Positions 38,739 to 56,600 of a stretch of 64,000 bases of DNA are shown piece after piece. The translations under genes were made by a program, and so were the position numbers. This DNA comes from Pontiella sulfatireligans (GTDB taxonomy: Bacteria > Verrucomicrobiota > Kiritimatiellia > Kiritimatiellales > Pontiellaceae), in NCBI RefSeq assembly GCF_900890705.1, contig NZ_CAAHFH010000001.1, positions 2,604,001-2,668,000 on the forward strand, in the 5' to 3' direction. The notes beneath the pieces were generated by a model, which had not been told where the DNA came from, made no database searches, and saw only the letters and a program-made list of their open reading frames with translations. Position 1 is the stretch's first letter; every line of letters begins with the position of its first letter.

Positions 38739-40607
38739 TCAATTTCGAAATAAGGCGGCAACTTCCGTATCAGGCAACGGGCGGGTCCAAATGGAAATCT
38801 CATCCAGCTCCCCGACAAATGGTTTAACCGCCAATTGATCAAACGATTTAGTACTGTAATTCAATCCGCCGAATCCCAGTCGCACGGCCTGATTAATATG
38901 AATGTTCCGGTCTGCACCGACCAGCTTCGCTTTAACCTGGTTTCCGTCAACAAACAGCTGGACCTCGGAAAGCAGGCAATTATCCTTCGGCATCACCGCG
39001 GCAATATGGTGCCATTTACCGTCATTCATTTTTACACCTTCAGCAATCAAGCTCTGCTTGGCTGAGATCATGACTTCCGGCATACCGTCATTCAGATTTA
39101 AGTTGAAAAATTGTTCCAGTTTCTGCCCCCAGATGGTGCAGGAATTGATCAGCAGTTGATGATCGGCAGATGCCGTTTTCACCCAAAGCGCATAGGAAAC
39201 CGCATGACCGCTATGATGCGGCCCCATCGCAAAAACACCCATCCGACTCTCTGAATCAAACTGCCCGGCTTTTCCATGCGGGCCATCAGCCAATTTCACA
39301 TTGGCCGTCAGCGCACTGTAATGACGTCCGAACGTTCCAAGGTTTGGAAAAATGCGGGAGCATTTTACACCGCGCAACTCCTTGGCATTTTCCTTTTTCT
39401 CCCTGCCGGACAAACCCATGATCGGATTTTCAAACAGGGACGCCTCTTCCTCGAAGGTAAAAAGGAAATGACGACCGTTCACATCCAGCGGCTCAAATTC
39501 CCCATCCCCGGAGATTCGGGTTTCCGGCCCCGATTTATCAATCACCAGATTACCGGAAACAGCGTATTTCCCCTCGGAGGTTTTGGTACCCAGTTTCTGG
39601 TCGTAGCAAACGATATCGATGCGATCGTCCGAGATATCCAAGGTCTGGAAGTTGTTGAAAAAGTTGCCCCGGCTCACCAATTGCACCAGATCCGATTTCG
39701 GATCCTTCGTTGCTGTATTCGCGTGCACTTCCCCCGCGAAATACATATCGACCTTGTATTTCCGCAATAGTTTCCAAAATGGGCTCTCCATTCCATCGTC
39801 CATCATCATGCCGCTGCTGTTCACCTTGCGCACCGGATAGATCACCGGCAAATGCGACTGCACAAAGATATGCTTGATCGACTTGTCCTTCCGCGCTTCA
39901 GACAGCACGCGTTCCAACCATTGGAGATGTTCGCCCACCACGGTGCCGGTTACCGAACCTTCATCGCCAATCTTCTTGTCCGGATCCTCCTGATGGAATG
40001 CATCGACCGTGATGAACAGCACGTTTTTATGCCGATAGGCATAGGATGTATTTTCATAGGGCGTACCTAACGGACGGGAAGCCGTCTTGCCGATCGGCTT
40101 TTCGTATAGAAAGCGGCCGCCAACGGGATTCATATTGAATTCCTTCGCGAAAGCCTCGCGAAACTGCGGCTGACAGCGCGATACGTCCGAACCCGCCGGC
40201 CAAGGATTATCACCCATTTCATGATCGCCCACCGCCATAATCAGCTTTGAGTAGCCCCCATCGCGAAACGCGTCGATCATGCCCGAGTAGCAGAGATGAC
40301 CCGCTTTCTTCACCGACTCTTCCGGCGAGGCGCCCGGAAAGTTTTGTTTAATGAATTTCGGCGTATCCCAATGCCCGCCGTTGCTGTCGCCCGGCATCAG
40401 GATCAACTCGCCGCCATAGTTTTCCTTGAACATTTTAACGGTCGCCACATCTTCGGCCACCGCATCGGCCAGCCACGACGGATTCTTTTCGCTCTGCGTA
40501 TACTTTTCCGCCGAATGCCAGTCGGACAGCAACAGAAAGCGCCACGGTTTTTCGGCATGCACCACCGAGATTGCCAGCGCCAGCAGCAAGACCACTCTTT
40601 TCATCAT
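38739..40607 (-). CDS. Secreted calcineurin-type metallophosphoesterase fused to a LamG domain
   Basis: 622 residues with signal peptide 1-18. The N-terminal ~340 residues carry the metallophosphoesterase ligand blocks in order: LSDWH (25-30 region), MPGDSNGG, VGDHEMG, QSHLP and AGEVHAN. The C-terminal half (about 440-620) is a LamG/concanavalin-like lectin domain (HAVSYALWVKTA, DGKWHHIAAVM, VGELDEISIWTRPL). Phosphoesterases are unusual inside a sulfatase operon. It may remove phosphate from a glycan or lipid-linked glycan, or act as a promiscuous sulfo/phospho-esterase (inference). Start overlaps the 40604 sulfatase stop by 4 bp; stop lies 10 bp before the 36860 gene. Confidence 0.85.
   Translation of the reverse strand: MMKRVVLLLALAISVVHAEKPWRFLLLSDWHSAEKYTQSEKNPSWLADAVAEDVATVKMFKENYGGELILMPGDSNGGHWDTPKFIKQNFPGASPEESVKKAGHLCYSGMIDAFRDGGYSKLIMAVGDHEMGDNPWPAGSDVSRCQPQFREAFAKEFNMNPVGGRFLYEKPIGKTASRPLGTPYENTSYAYRHKNVLFITVDAFHQEDPDKKIGDEGSVTGTVVGEHLQWLERVLSEARKDKSIKHIFVQSHLPVIYPVRKVNSSGMMMDDGMESPFWKLLRKYKVDMYFAGEVHANTATKDPKSDLVQLVSRGNFFNNFQTLDISDDRIDIVCYDQKLGTKTSEGKYAVSGNLVIDKSGPETRISGDGEFEPLDVNGRHFLFTFEEEASLFENPIMGLSGREKKENAKELRGVKCSRIFPNLGTFGRHYSALTANVKLADGPHGKAGQFDSESRMGVFAMGPHHSGHAVSYALWVKTASADHQLLINSCTIWGQKLEQFFNLNLNDGMPEVMISAKQSLIAEGVKMNDGKWHHIAAVMPKDNCLLSEVQLFVDGNQVKAKLVGADRNIHINQAVRLGFGGLNYSTKSFDQLAVKPFVGELDEISIWTRPLPDTEVAALFRN
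39335..39349. repeat. TTCCA-N5-TGGAA palindrome
   Basis: TTCCAAGGTTTGGAA inside the 38739 gene, read as F-P-N-L-G-T. Confidence 0.6.
39636..39650. repeat. TTCCA-N5-TGGAA palindrome (one mismatch)
   Basis: ATCCAAGGTCTGGAA inside the 38739 gene, read as F-Q-T-L-D, a different frame from the copy 300 bp away. Confidence 0.5.
39912..39926. repeat. TTCCA-N5-TGGA palindrome (one mismatch)
   Basis: TTCCAACCATTGGAG inside the 38739 gene, read as L-Q-W-L-E; third copy in this gene. Confidence 0.45.
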
Positions 40608-42147
40608 TTGCGGACTCCACCGGATGCTTTCATTTCGGCGAGCTTCATTTCCATTTGAGCGGCGATTTCGGGATGCTCGGCAATAATGTTTTTGGTTTCA
40701 CCGGGATCGTTGTCGAGATTGTAGAGCGCACGCTCAATAGGCGGGCGGCCATTCGGCCATTTGGGTTGAACCGGCTGCGTGTATTTCCACTCGTTGAAGC
40801 GAAGAGCCAGGCCGAACGATTCCTCGATCATGAATTCCTGCCCCTTTTGATCCTTGCCGAGGAAGGTGGCCAATGTGCTGCGGCTGTCGCCTGCTTCGCC
40901 TTCCGGAAGTTCAATATTGAGCAGCTCGGCGAACGAACTGAGCAGATCAATCTGGTTGACCATGGCATCGGACGTGCCGGGTTTAATGCGCGCCGGCCAG
41001 CGCACAATAAACGGCACGCGGGTGCCGCCTTCGAAAATCTGGTATTTACCGCCGCGCCATTGGCCGGAGGCATCGTGGCCCCGGTCGGATTCTTCGGAAG
41101 AGCAAAACACAGTGGTGCCGTCGTCATAACCGTCGTCATAGACAGGGCCGTTGTCGGAGGAAAAGATAACGATGGTGTTTTCCGCAAGGCCATGTTCTTC
41201 AAGTGCGTTCATAATTTCGCCGGTCGCCCAATCAAAGGCAACCATGGCATCGCCACGATAGCCGAGCTCGGTTTTTCCCTTGAAACGCGGATGAGGCGCG
41301 CGCGGAACGTGGATGTCCTGCGAAGCGAAGTAGAGCATGAACGGCTCGTCTTTGTGCATGGCGATATATTTTTTCGCCTGCATGACAAACTCGTCGGCAA
41401 TGGTCTCCTCTTTCCAAAGGGCGGCCTTGCCTCCGGACATGTAGCCGATGCGTCCGATGCCGTTGATGATGCTGTTGTCGTGGTCATGCGTGCTTTGGTA
41501 GAACGTCATGGCCTCCCGGTTCGTCTTGCCGCTGGGATACTGCGTACTGTCCGGCTTCTGCACCTCCTTCAGTTTGTTGCCGACATAAAGGGGGTCTGCG
41601 GGATCGAGGTTGACCACTCGATGGTTTTCCACATAGACGCACGGAACGCGGTCGTTGGTGGAAGGCAGCAGGAACGAATATTTAAAACCGACTTCCAGAG
41701 GCCCGGGCTTAACATCGGCGTTCCAATCGACGGGTGTTTCGCCGTCGCCTATGCCGAGGTGCCACTTGCCGACAACGCCGGTGTGGTAGCCCGCTTGATT
41801 GAACAACTTCGGCAGGGTCAGCTTGTCGGTCGGAATAATCAGCGGCGCATTGGGCGGCAGTACGCGGGCATTGTGCCGGAAGCCGTGGATCCCGGTCAGC
41901 AGCGAAAAGCGCGATGGCGTACACGTAGCGGCCGCACAATGACCATCGGTAAAGAGCAGGCCGCCTTTTGCCAACCGGTCAATGTTCGGGGTCGGAATCA
42001 TTTTAGAGCCGTAAGCGCCAACATCGCCAAAGCCGACGTCGTCGCCATAGATAAACACCACATTGGGCTGGGAAGGCCTTTTTGATGCCCCGGCAAATGC
42101 GGAGCCCGTTGCCGCAGCGCACAGCTGCATAAAGTTACGTCTTTTCA

Positions 42148-42148
<1 letters not shown>
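40604..42148 (-). CDS. Sulfatase, type I (arylsulfatase), with Tat signal
   Basis: 514 residues. It starts MKRRNFMQLCAAATGSAFAG, a twin-arginine signal like that of the 36860 sulfatase. Metal ligands in IYGDDVGFGDVG, formylglycine motif C-T-P-S-R with Cys76, GKWHLG and SSDNGPVYDDG. This is the arylsulfatase A / GALNS-like pattern, common in enzymes acting on galactose- or GalNAc-sulfates. The ATG shares one base with the stop of the GH2 gene at 42148 (TAATG), and its own stop overlaps the phosphoesterase start by 4 bp, so expression is probably tightly coupled. Confidence 0.93.
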
Positions 42149-47368
<5,220 letters not shown>

Positions 47369-47403
47369 CTATAAACGCATCCTTATGTCACCCAGCCCCG
47401 ATC

Positions 47404-47435
47404 GTTATATTTGTTCACTCTTCCACACGAACAAA
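47404..47435 (-). promoter_or_regulatory. Inverted repeat beside a -10-like box upstream of the operon
   Basis: TTTGTTC (47410-47416) and GAACAAA (47429-47435), perfect 7-bp arms with a 12-base spacer. On the minus strand the repeat is directly followed by TATAAC (47409-47404), a -10-like box. The start codon is 36 bases further on. It would place a dimeric regulator over the promoter; no regulator gene for it is in the window. Confidence 0.45.
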
Positions 47436-47555
47436 CCTTGAAGTTAGCCTATATCATATCGATCTGGCTACTGGAGGAATCTCTAGGTAGTAAAACAGAT
47501 GTAGGAATCGAATTCCGAACATTGAAATAATTTTTACCACAAGGACACAGAGAGC

Positions 47556-47601
47556 TTCCAAACCTTGGAAAAAATGAACTCGAATTTTCCAATGTCTGGA
47601 A
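47556..47601. repeat. Two TTCCA-N5-TGGAA palindromes in tandem
   Basis: TTCCAAACCTTGGAA (47556-47570) and TTCCAATGTCTGGAA (47587-47601), the only intergenic copies seen. They lie next to the group II intron remnant. Confidence 0.6.
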
Positions 47602-47784
47602 CATTGCGGTGCGGGTGCGTCTTTAACCGCTAATGGACGCGAACAGACGCAATAAAACATAGAGTCAGAAATCAAAAAGGCGGACGCCTTCCCTGCCCGT
47701 CCTAAGTTTACCTGTGATGAGCTTGTCGAACCCACCGAAGGAAGGCCTCCTGCGCGGAGGGAACAACGTCAGGGCCGGAAACTT

Positions 47785-48324
47785 TCAAGTCAGCGCTGCC
47801 CCCTGCCCCTTATCAATGTTGAATATGGCGACCTGCATGAAGCGTCCGCCGTATACATACGGAGGTCTCAAAACCATGAAGGACAAGAGCATATTCACCC
47901 GGCAGCATCGATCCCTCATCAATCTCTTCCGCAATGCCACGCACCGCATGAGCAGGTTGTGGTTGACGGCATCGAAAAACTTCGAAAGGTCGGCATCGAC
48001 CGCAATCGGATAGTACGAGCGGAACAGCTTCTTCATCTGGCGTGCCGCATCATGTGCAGAGCACCCGGGTCGGAAGCCGAAACCCGACTCCGAAAAGTGC
48101 GGATCGAACAACGGGGATAAAACCTGCGCGACGGCGTGCTGGGTCACGCGATCCAGCACGCTCGGGAAGCCCAGCGGACGGCGACCGCCATCCGGGTTGG
48201 CTCTCCGGCTTCGCCTCCGTGTCGATCCAGACCCGGCGCACCGTTTGCGCAAGGTTTCTCCCCGGGGCTGCCTTGTCGGTTGCGCGGTGCGCGTCCAAAG
48301 GACTGATTTCGCTCGCTTACGCAT
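47785..48324 (-). pseudogene. Group II intron reverse transcriptase remnant
   Basis: An open frame of 179 residues matches only the N-terminal palm region of group II intron maturases: NPDGGRRPLGFPSVLDRVTQHAVAQ, LFDPHFSESGFGFRPG and DADLSKFFDAVNHNLLMR (first catalytic Asp block). After about residue 140 the similarity ends in unrelated sequence, and the second catalytic block (Y.DD), the maturase X domain and the endonuclease are missing. The part before NPDGG is also unlike a maturase. It is therefore a truncated, non-functional element between the operon promoter and ppdK. Confidence 0.8.
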
Positions 48325-48521
48325 TAACTGCAGTGATGCGGAAATTGATCATCGCGACTAACTCAGCAATTAAACCCGCGGAATTTGGCACTTTACCTTA
48401 AACACCGTTGCTTTGGGCGAAGTTAATCAATGACCTGAGTCCGTCACGAGGACGGGATTTTTTTCGCTCCCAAAAGAAACTTTAGAGCATTTCATAAATA
48501 CGATGCCGTATTGCCTATTCG

Positions 48522-48575
48522 TGGAGGGATGCCGTCCTCGGCGTCCGCGGACAGCGAGGACGCGGTGTCCCTCCA
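48522..48575. repeat. GC-rich palindromic element
   Basis: The left arm TGGAGGGATGCCGTCCTCG (48522-48540) and right arm CGAGGACGCGGTGTCCCTCCA (48555-48575, written as + strand) are inverted copies with a 2-base length difference, around GCGTCCGCGGACAG. It lies just beyond the ppdK stop. A minus-strand transcript would form a long hairpin, but no T run follows. Confidence 0.6.
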
Positions 48576-48599
48576 TGAGCATCTCAACCGTTAAACGCT

Positions 48600-51353
<2,754 letters not shown>

Positions 51354-51404
51354 CTTTCCTATCTCCTTTGTTTACAAAAAACCATACAGAACAAAAAACG
51401 GTCT

Positions 51405-51433
51405 ATTCTTAGCACGCCCGAAAATAGAGTCAA
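51405..51433 (-). promoter_or_regulatory. Sigma-70-like promoter of ppdK
   Basis: On the minus strand TTGACT (51433-51428), a 17-base spacer, then AAGAAT (51410-51405). The start codon is 51353. Confidence 0.6.
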
Positions 51434-51636
51434 GGCCGCCTCACGCTTAATCTCAGTTAGAGGGGAGTCGGCGCTTGGTATTAGGCGAATTCTCGCCAGT
51501 TCTCACCGCCCCCGATGGCGAAGTCGCAATCAGTTGGACAGAAGAAAGCCTGACTTCGGGGAAACCCAATCCTCATTCCTGCCTGCATCTTGGCAGGCAA
51601 CGCCACGACACTACGTAATGGCTGAAAACGGCACTG

Positions 51637-53640
51637 TTATTCCGACCCCCAAGGAAAGGGTTGCACATTGATCTGATAAAACTGCTGCTTGTTCGTTGAA
51701 GTTCCCTCCCAACGACCTGTTTCTATGGATTGGCCGGATGGTTCAGACTGAAATGCGACCAGTAAGTTGGTGGTTGATTCCACTTGGTAGGTTTCAACCC
51801 CATCGAGCATGTCCCAAAAAACCTGAATGCTGTGGTTGCTTGCAACGATGTTGAGATTCGTGGGGATGAGGGATTCAAGATGCGCTTCATAGTCTGGGCA
51901 GGTCATGGCCAACACCGCCAAGGCGGTTGCTCCGAACCGGCCGGGTCCGTTACTGATGAATGACGTTCCGGCTTCATCGTAATAGCCGAGAGGGTCTATA
52001 GCCGTACCGGCTTGTTGCTTGGCGAGGCCGACAAGAAATTCACGAAACCAGTCGTGCGTTCCCGGAAACCTGATTGAACTTGAGCCATCGGCGTAGGCCA
52101 GCGCCAGCGACATGCCATATAGGCTCATGCTCCATAGGTTTGCTCCGCTGGAGATCGACTGGTCAAAGTCACCGCTTTTCCAGAGAGCTTTGCCTGGATC
52201 AAGCATGGCGGTTCCTGCCGAGCTGTTCGTCCAGTTGGATTGTGCGTATTGCAGGTAGCGGTCATAGCATTGGCGCGATTCGCCACGTGTGATCACGAGA
52301 TAGGGATACTCCGCAACTGCTGTGTCATTCGTGCTCCATTGATCCCAACCCAGCCAACGGCAAGCAAGAAGTGCGTAGCCAACGGGCTCAAACATGGCAT
52401 CCGGATAAGTGGTACCGGCATTGTTGTAACGTGATCCACCGTTGGAATGCTGATTGTGCCACAGCATGTTGGGAATGCGCTCCTTGAGCCTCTGGTTGAC
52501 ATATACTCCCGCAGATCCCATCTGGCGCTCGGCGGCAAGTAGAGCCACATACCACCCACCGGATATGTAGGCATTGGCTTGCGCAGCGGAAGTCCCGGTT
52601 CCCATGTAGGGGGAAGCGCCCCACCCGCCAATGGCATTGGTTGGACTGTTTCCGTCTATCTGAGCTGCGATCCCGAAATCGACCATTTGCTGGACGACAA
52701 ATTCCATGAGCCGCCCGTTGACGTTGGTGTTCGCCACCTGGCACCGTACACCAGTCAATCCGCTCCCAGCCAAGGCATGCACAACCAGACTACGTCGGTT
52801 ATATTCTGTGTCATAGCTTTCCGTGTAGAATCCTTTCCCGTCATCCGTTCCGGATATCGGCAGGGTTCCGTCGTTCGCTTCGTCGTCAACAGGGATGTCG
52901 ATGTGCTTGATGTTCGAAAGCAGATAGTTGTGCAGCCGTAGGAGATCCTCGGCATAGGGATCATTCTCGTAGCGCCAATCGTTGAGGGAAAGAAAGCCCT
53001 CCGGCACGCTTTGGCTGAAATCGTTGTAGGTGCCGGGAGGAAATGCAGCCATGTGGTGATTCGATTGCATAGCCATAGTGCACAGTGCGCTGCATGCCAA
53101 TCGTACCAATGGAGCCGGTGCGTTTATATAGCCGCTAATCGTGGCGACACCCTCATCTGTTCGAACCAGATTCTTGTGGAGATACCATAGCGCTTCATCA
53201 ACCGCCAACGCCCGCATAACCGCCAGCTGATGCAAGGTGGCCTCATGCGTATTCTCCACGGTCGACACATCGTGGCACATCATGACCGGGTAGGAGCCGT
53301 AGAATGATTCCGACGTCGGCGTTTCCTTGCATTCGATGATTGCCGTGTAACGAGTATAGCCCGTTTGGCCCGGCGAACTGGGATAGAAGTGGAGGTGTTC
53401 GATATTGTAGCGGTTGCCGGTTAGCCAATCCGTGTCCCAAACATAATCCCCATCAACATCGACCCGGTAATAGACCGTTGATGCGCAGTCACGGGCAATA
53501 GCCTTGATTCGCGCCTTACGGCCTGGATAAACGGGATGCGGAATGGAGGGATCAGTCCAATCCCAAGGGACCGGAACCACCCGCGGTTCACCAAAGGAAG
53601 AAACAGCAATCATCAACAAACAAATAATCCTCACTTTCAC
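51637..53640 (-). CDS. Secreted protein of unknown function with Verrucomicrobia-type C-terminal domain
   Basis: 667 residues from a GTG at 53640, chosen because GGAGG lies six bases upstream and a signal peptide (VKVRIICLLMIAVSSFG) follows; the longer frame runs into the upstream gene. Not recognised. A beta-rich N-terminus (VYYRVDVDGDYVWDTD) precedes a long, probably alpha-helical body (about 110-560) with Gly/Trp-rich blocks (NAIGGWGASPYMGTGTSAAQANAYISGGWY) that could form an alpha/alpha toroid. The C-terminal ~70 residues (SIQVFWDMLDGVETYQVESTTNLLVAF...FYQINV) match the short Fn3-like end domain common on secreted Verrucomicrobia/Kiritimatiellota proteins. It follows the 53661 gene by 20 bp, so the pair is likely co-transcribed. 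Confidence 0.75.
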   Translation of the reverse strand: MKVRIICLLMIAVSSFGEPRVVPVPWDWTDPSIPHPVYPGRKARIKAIARDCASTVYYRVDVDGDYVWDTDWLTGNRYNIEHLHFYPSSPGQTGYTRYTAIIECKETPTSESFYGSYPVMMCHDVSTVENTHEATLHQLAVMRALAVDEALWYLHKNLVRTDEGVATISGYINAPAPLVRLACSALCTMAMQSNHHMAAFPPGTYNDFSQSVPEGFLSLNDWRYENDPYAEDLLRLHNYLLSNIKHIDIPVDDEANDGTLPISGTDDGKGFYTESYDTEYNRRSLVVHALAGSGLTGVRCQVANTNVNGRLMEFVVQQMVDFGIAAQIDGNSPTNAIGGWGASPYMGTGTSAAQANAYISGGWYVALLAAERQMGSAGVYVNQRLKERIPNMLWHNQHSNGGSRYNNAGTTYPDAMFEPVGYALLACRWLGWDQWSTNDTAVAEYPYLVITRGESRQCYDRYLQYAQSNWTNSSAGTAMLDPGKALWKSGDFDQSISSGANLWSMSLYGMSLALAYADGSSSIRFPGTHDWFREFLVGLAKQQAGTAIDPLGYYDEAGTSFISNGPGRFGATALAVLAMTCPDYEAHLESLIPTNLNIVASNHSIQVFWDMLDGVETYQVESTTNLLVAFQSEPSGQSIETGRWEGTSTNKQQFYQINVQPFPWGSE

Positions 53641-53660
53641 TCCGCACCTCCTTTGTTTTT

Positions 53661-56600
53661 CTACTGCCCGGCGCGCACCCGGAAGAACTGCTTGTCCGGA
53701 TCGGCGGAAATGCTCCAGAAGATGGCATCTCCGGCATTGGTCCAGATAATCAGGTCTTCGGATTGCTCCAGCTGAAGATCGAGCCACACCGTTCCGCCGT
53801 CGGTTTCGATCAGCAGTTGCCCGATGGCAACGTCCAGCACGGCATTTGAGGAGTAGAGGTCGAAGGCAGAGCCATTGTCATGGATGTAGTTTACGATAGA
53901 CGTGTTGCCTACGGTGGGTGACAAAGCAGGATCGTTGGCTTCAAAAAAGTCGTCGAAGCCATCACCGTCGGTATCCACATCCTGTGGGTCAGTGCCCAAT
54001 GAGTATTCCTCAAAATTATTCAACCCGTCACCATCTGCATCCAGATCCCGGTCATTTGCCACAGGATTCAGCCCATTATCGACTTCCCAGCCATCCGGCA
54101 TACCATCGGCGTCGCTGTCAGAATGCATGGGATTGGTTCCGTAGATGTTGACTTCATCGCCATCGAGCAATCCATCATTATCACTGTCTGAATCGTTTGG
54201 GTCAGTTCCATGGATATTGACCTCTTCACCATCGAGTAATCCATCATCATCGCTATCCGGATCGGTTGGGTCACCAAGCAAACATAACGCTAAGCTGTGG
54301 CTACCTTTGGAAGCTACTGCTATCGCTTTTGTCAGACTGAAGGGTACAACGATTTGGCCGTCATCATTCAAACCCCACGCGGCTACTGTGCCGTCCGCCA
54401 ACAGCGCCAGGCTGTGGCTACTTCCGGTAGCCACCGCCACCGCATTGGTTACGTGGACAGGAACATCGGTTTGGCCGTCGTCATTGTTTCCCCACGCGGC
54501 TACTGTGCCGTCCGCCAACAGCGCCAGGCTGTGGCTCCCACCTGCCGCCACAGCGACCGCATTGGTTACGTGGGCAGGGACATTGGTTTGTCCATAACTA
54601 TTACTCCCCCACGCAACCACCGTGCTATCGGACAACAACGCCAAGCTGTGGACTTCACCACCCGCCACCGCCACTGCATTGGTTACGCGGGAGGGGACAT
54701 TGGTTTGGCTATACCAATTGTTGCCCCACGCAGCTACTGTCCCGTCTGCCAACAGCGCTAGGCTGTGGGACGATCCGCCCGCCACCGCTACCGCGTTGGT
54801 TACGAGGGAGGGTACATCAATTTGGTCTGAATCTTTTTGCCCCCACGCGACTACTGTCCCATCTGCCAACAGCGCCAGGCTGTGGGACGACCCGCCCGCC
54901 ACCGACAACGCATTGGTTGCAAGGAAGGGGACATCGGTTTGGCCAGAACCATTATGACCCCATGCTTCCACCACACCATCGGAGAGCAACGCCAGGCTGT
55001 GCATCGATCCGCCCCCCACCGCTATCGCACTGGTTACGGAGCCTGGCACATTGGCTTGACCACTGGCATCGTTCCCCCATGCCACTACTGTGCCGTCGGA
55101 GAGCAACGCAAAACTGTGCTCCCCGCCACATGCTACTGCCACGGCATTGGTTATGTGAGAAGGAACATCGGTTTGGCCATCGTCATTCCATCCCCATGCT
55201 GCCACCGAACCGTCCGCTAAAAGCGCCAGGCTATGGAAATACCCGGAGGCCACAGCCACCACATTGGTTACGTGAACGGGCACATCGGTTTGACCATAAA
55301 GATTCGATCCCCACGCCGCCACTGTACCGTCGGAGAGCAACGCTAGGCTGTGGTTACCCCCGGCAGACACTGCCGCCGCGCTGGTTACATAGGAGGGGAT
55401 AGTGGTCTGAAAAGCATAATTGTTTCCCCATGCCGCTACTGTACCGTCAGAGAGCAACGCTAGGCTGTGGGCACCTCCGGCAGACACCGCCACCGCATTG
55501 GTTACATGGGAGGGAACATCGGTTTGGCCATCGTCATTCCTTCCCCACGCCGCCACTGTTCCATTCGTTAGCAATGCCAAACTATGGTAACCTCCAGTAG
55601 CTACTGATATCGCGTTTGTCACGCTGGGAGGTATGACAGCTTGGCCATAATCATTCCTTCCCCACGCCGCCACCGTACCGTTGGATAACAACCCTAGGCT
55701 GTACTGAGATCCGGTAGCCACCGCCGCAACATTGGTTACATGGGAGGGAACATCGGTTTGGCCATAATCATTCCTTCCCCACGCCACCACCGAGCCATCA
55801 GACAGTAGCACCAGACTGTGGCTCCCGCCACCTGCCATTGCTACTGCATTCGTCTTGTAGGAGGGGACATTACACTGGCTATAGCTATTATTCCCCCACG
55901 CAACAACTTCCGCTAGTTCCAGATCACCAAGCCCGTCATCATCGGTATCCTCATCCAGCGGATCGGTTCCGCAAATATTGACCTCGACCCCATCCGAAAG
56001 TCCGTCGCTATCGCTGTCGGAATCGCACGGATCAGTTCCACGGGTATATTCCTGTCCATTTTTCAAACCATCCCCATCGCTATCTAGACCGGAATCATTT
56101 GCCAACGGATCTAGTCCGTTATCGACTTCCCAGCCATCATCCATGCCGTCACCGTCAGTATCGGAACTTAGGGGGTCGGTTCCATGGGAATATTCCTGCG
56201 CATTGCCCAAGCCATCTCCATCGGGATCCAAGGCAGCATTATCCGACAACGGATCCAATCCATTATTGACTTCCCACAGATCCGGCATGCCGTCACCATC
56301 GGTGTCCGCATTTAACGGATCCGTTCCATAAATGTTCACCTCACCTCCATCAAGCAGGCCGTCACCGTCGGTGTCAGGATTGAGCGGATCACCCATGCAC
56401 AGCGCTAAGCTGTGCCACGCGCCTGCCCCCACGGCCACGGCATGATGAACAGAGTCGGGTACGTCGCATTTACCGTAATTGTTCGTACCCCATGCAATGA
56501 CGCTACCGTCCGACAGTATGGCGAGCGTGTGCGATGAACTTGCGGACATGGAGACTACATTTGTGGCGGTTTCAGGGATATCGAGCACCCCGTAAAAATT

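Larger units (their letters stand above)
47369..47784. other. Promoter region of the 15-gene run and flank of the intron remnant
   Basis: No gene seen. It holds a putative operator for the operon (47404-47435) and two TTCCA-N5-TGGAA palindromes 17 bp apart (47556-47601). The stretch 47640-47784 is probably the 3' flank of the group II intron remnant. Confidence 0.55.

Noticed and set aside
40571..42085. 504-codon plus-strand open frame opposite the sulfatase at 40604
   Set aside because: Shadow frame of a conserved sulfatase; Arg/Val/Ala-rich with no domain.
48438..48466. CCGTC-ACGAG-GACGG followed by T7 as a terminator
   Set aside because: Only a 5-bp stem and no plus-strand gene upstream that would use it.
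51579..51600. Hairpin TGCCTGC...GCAGGCA beyond the 51637 gene as a terminator
   Set aside because: No T tract follows on the minus strand and the stem is short.
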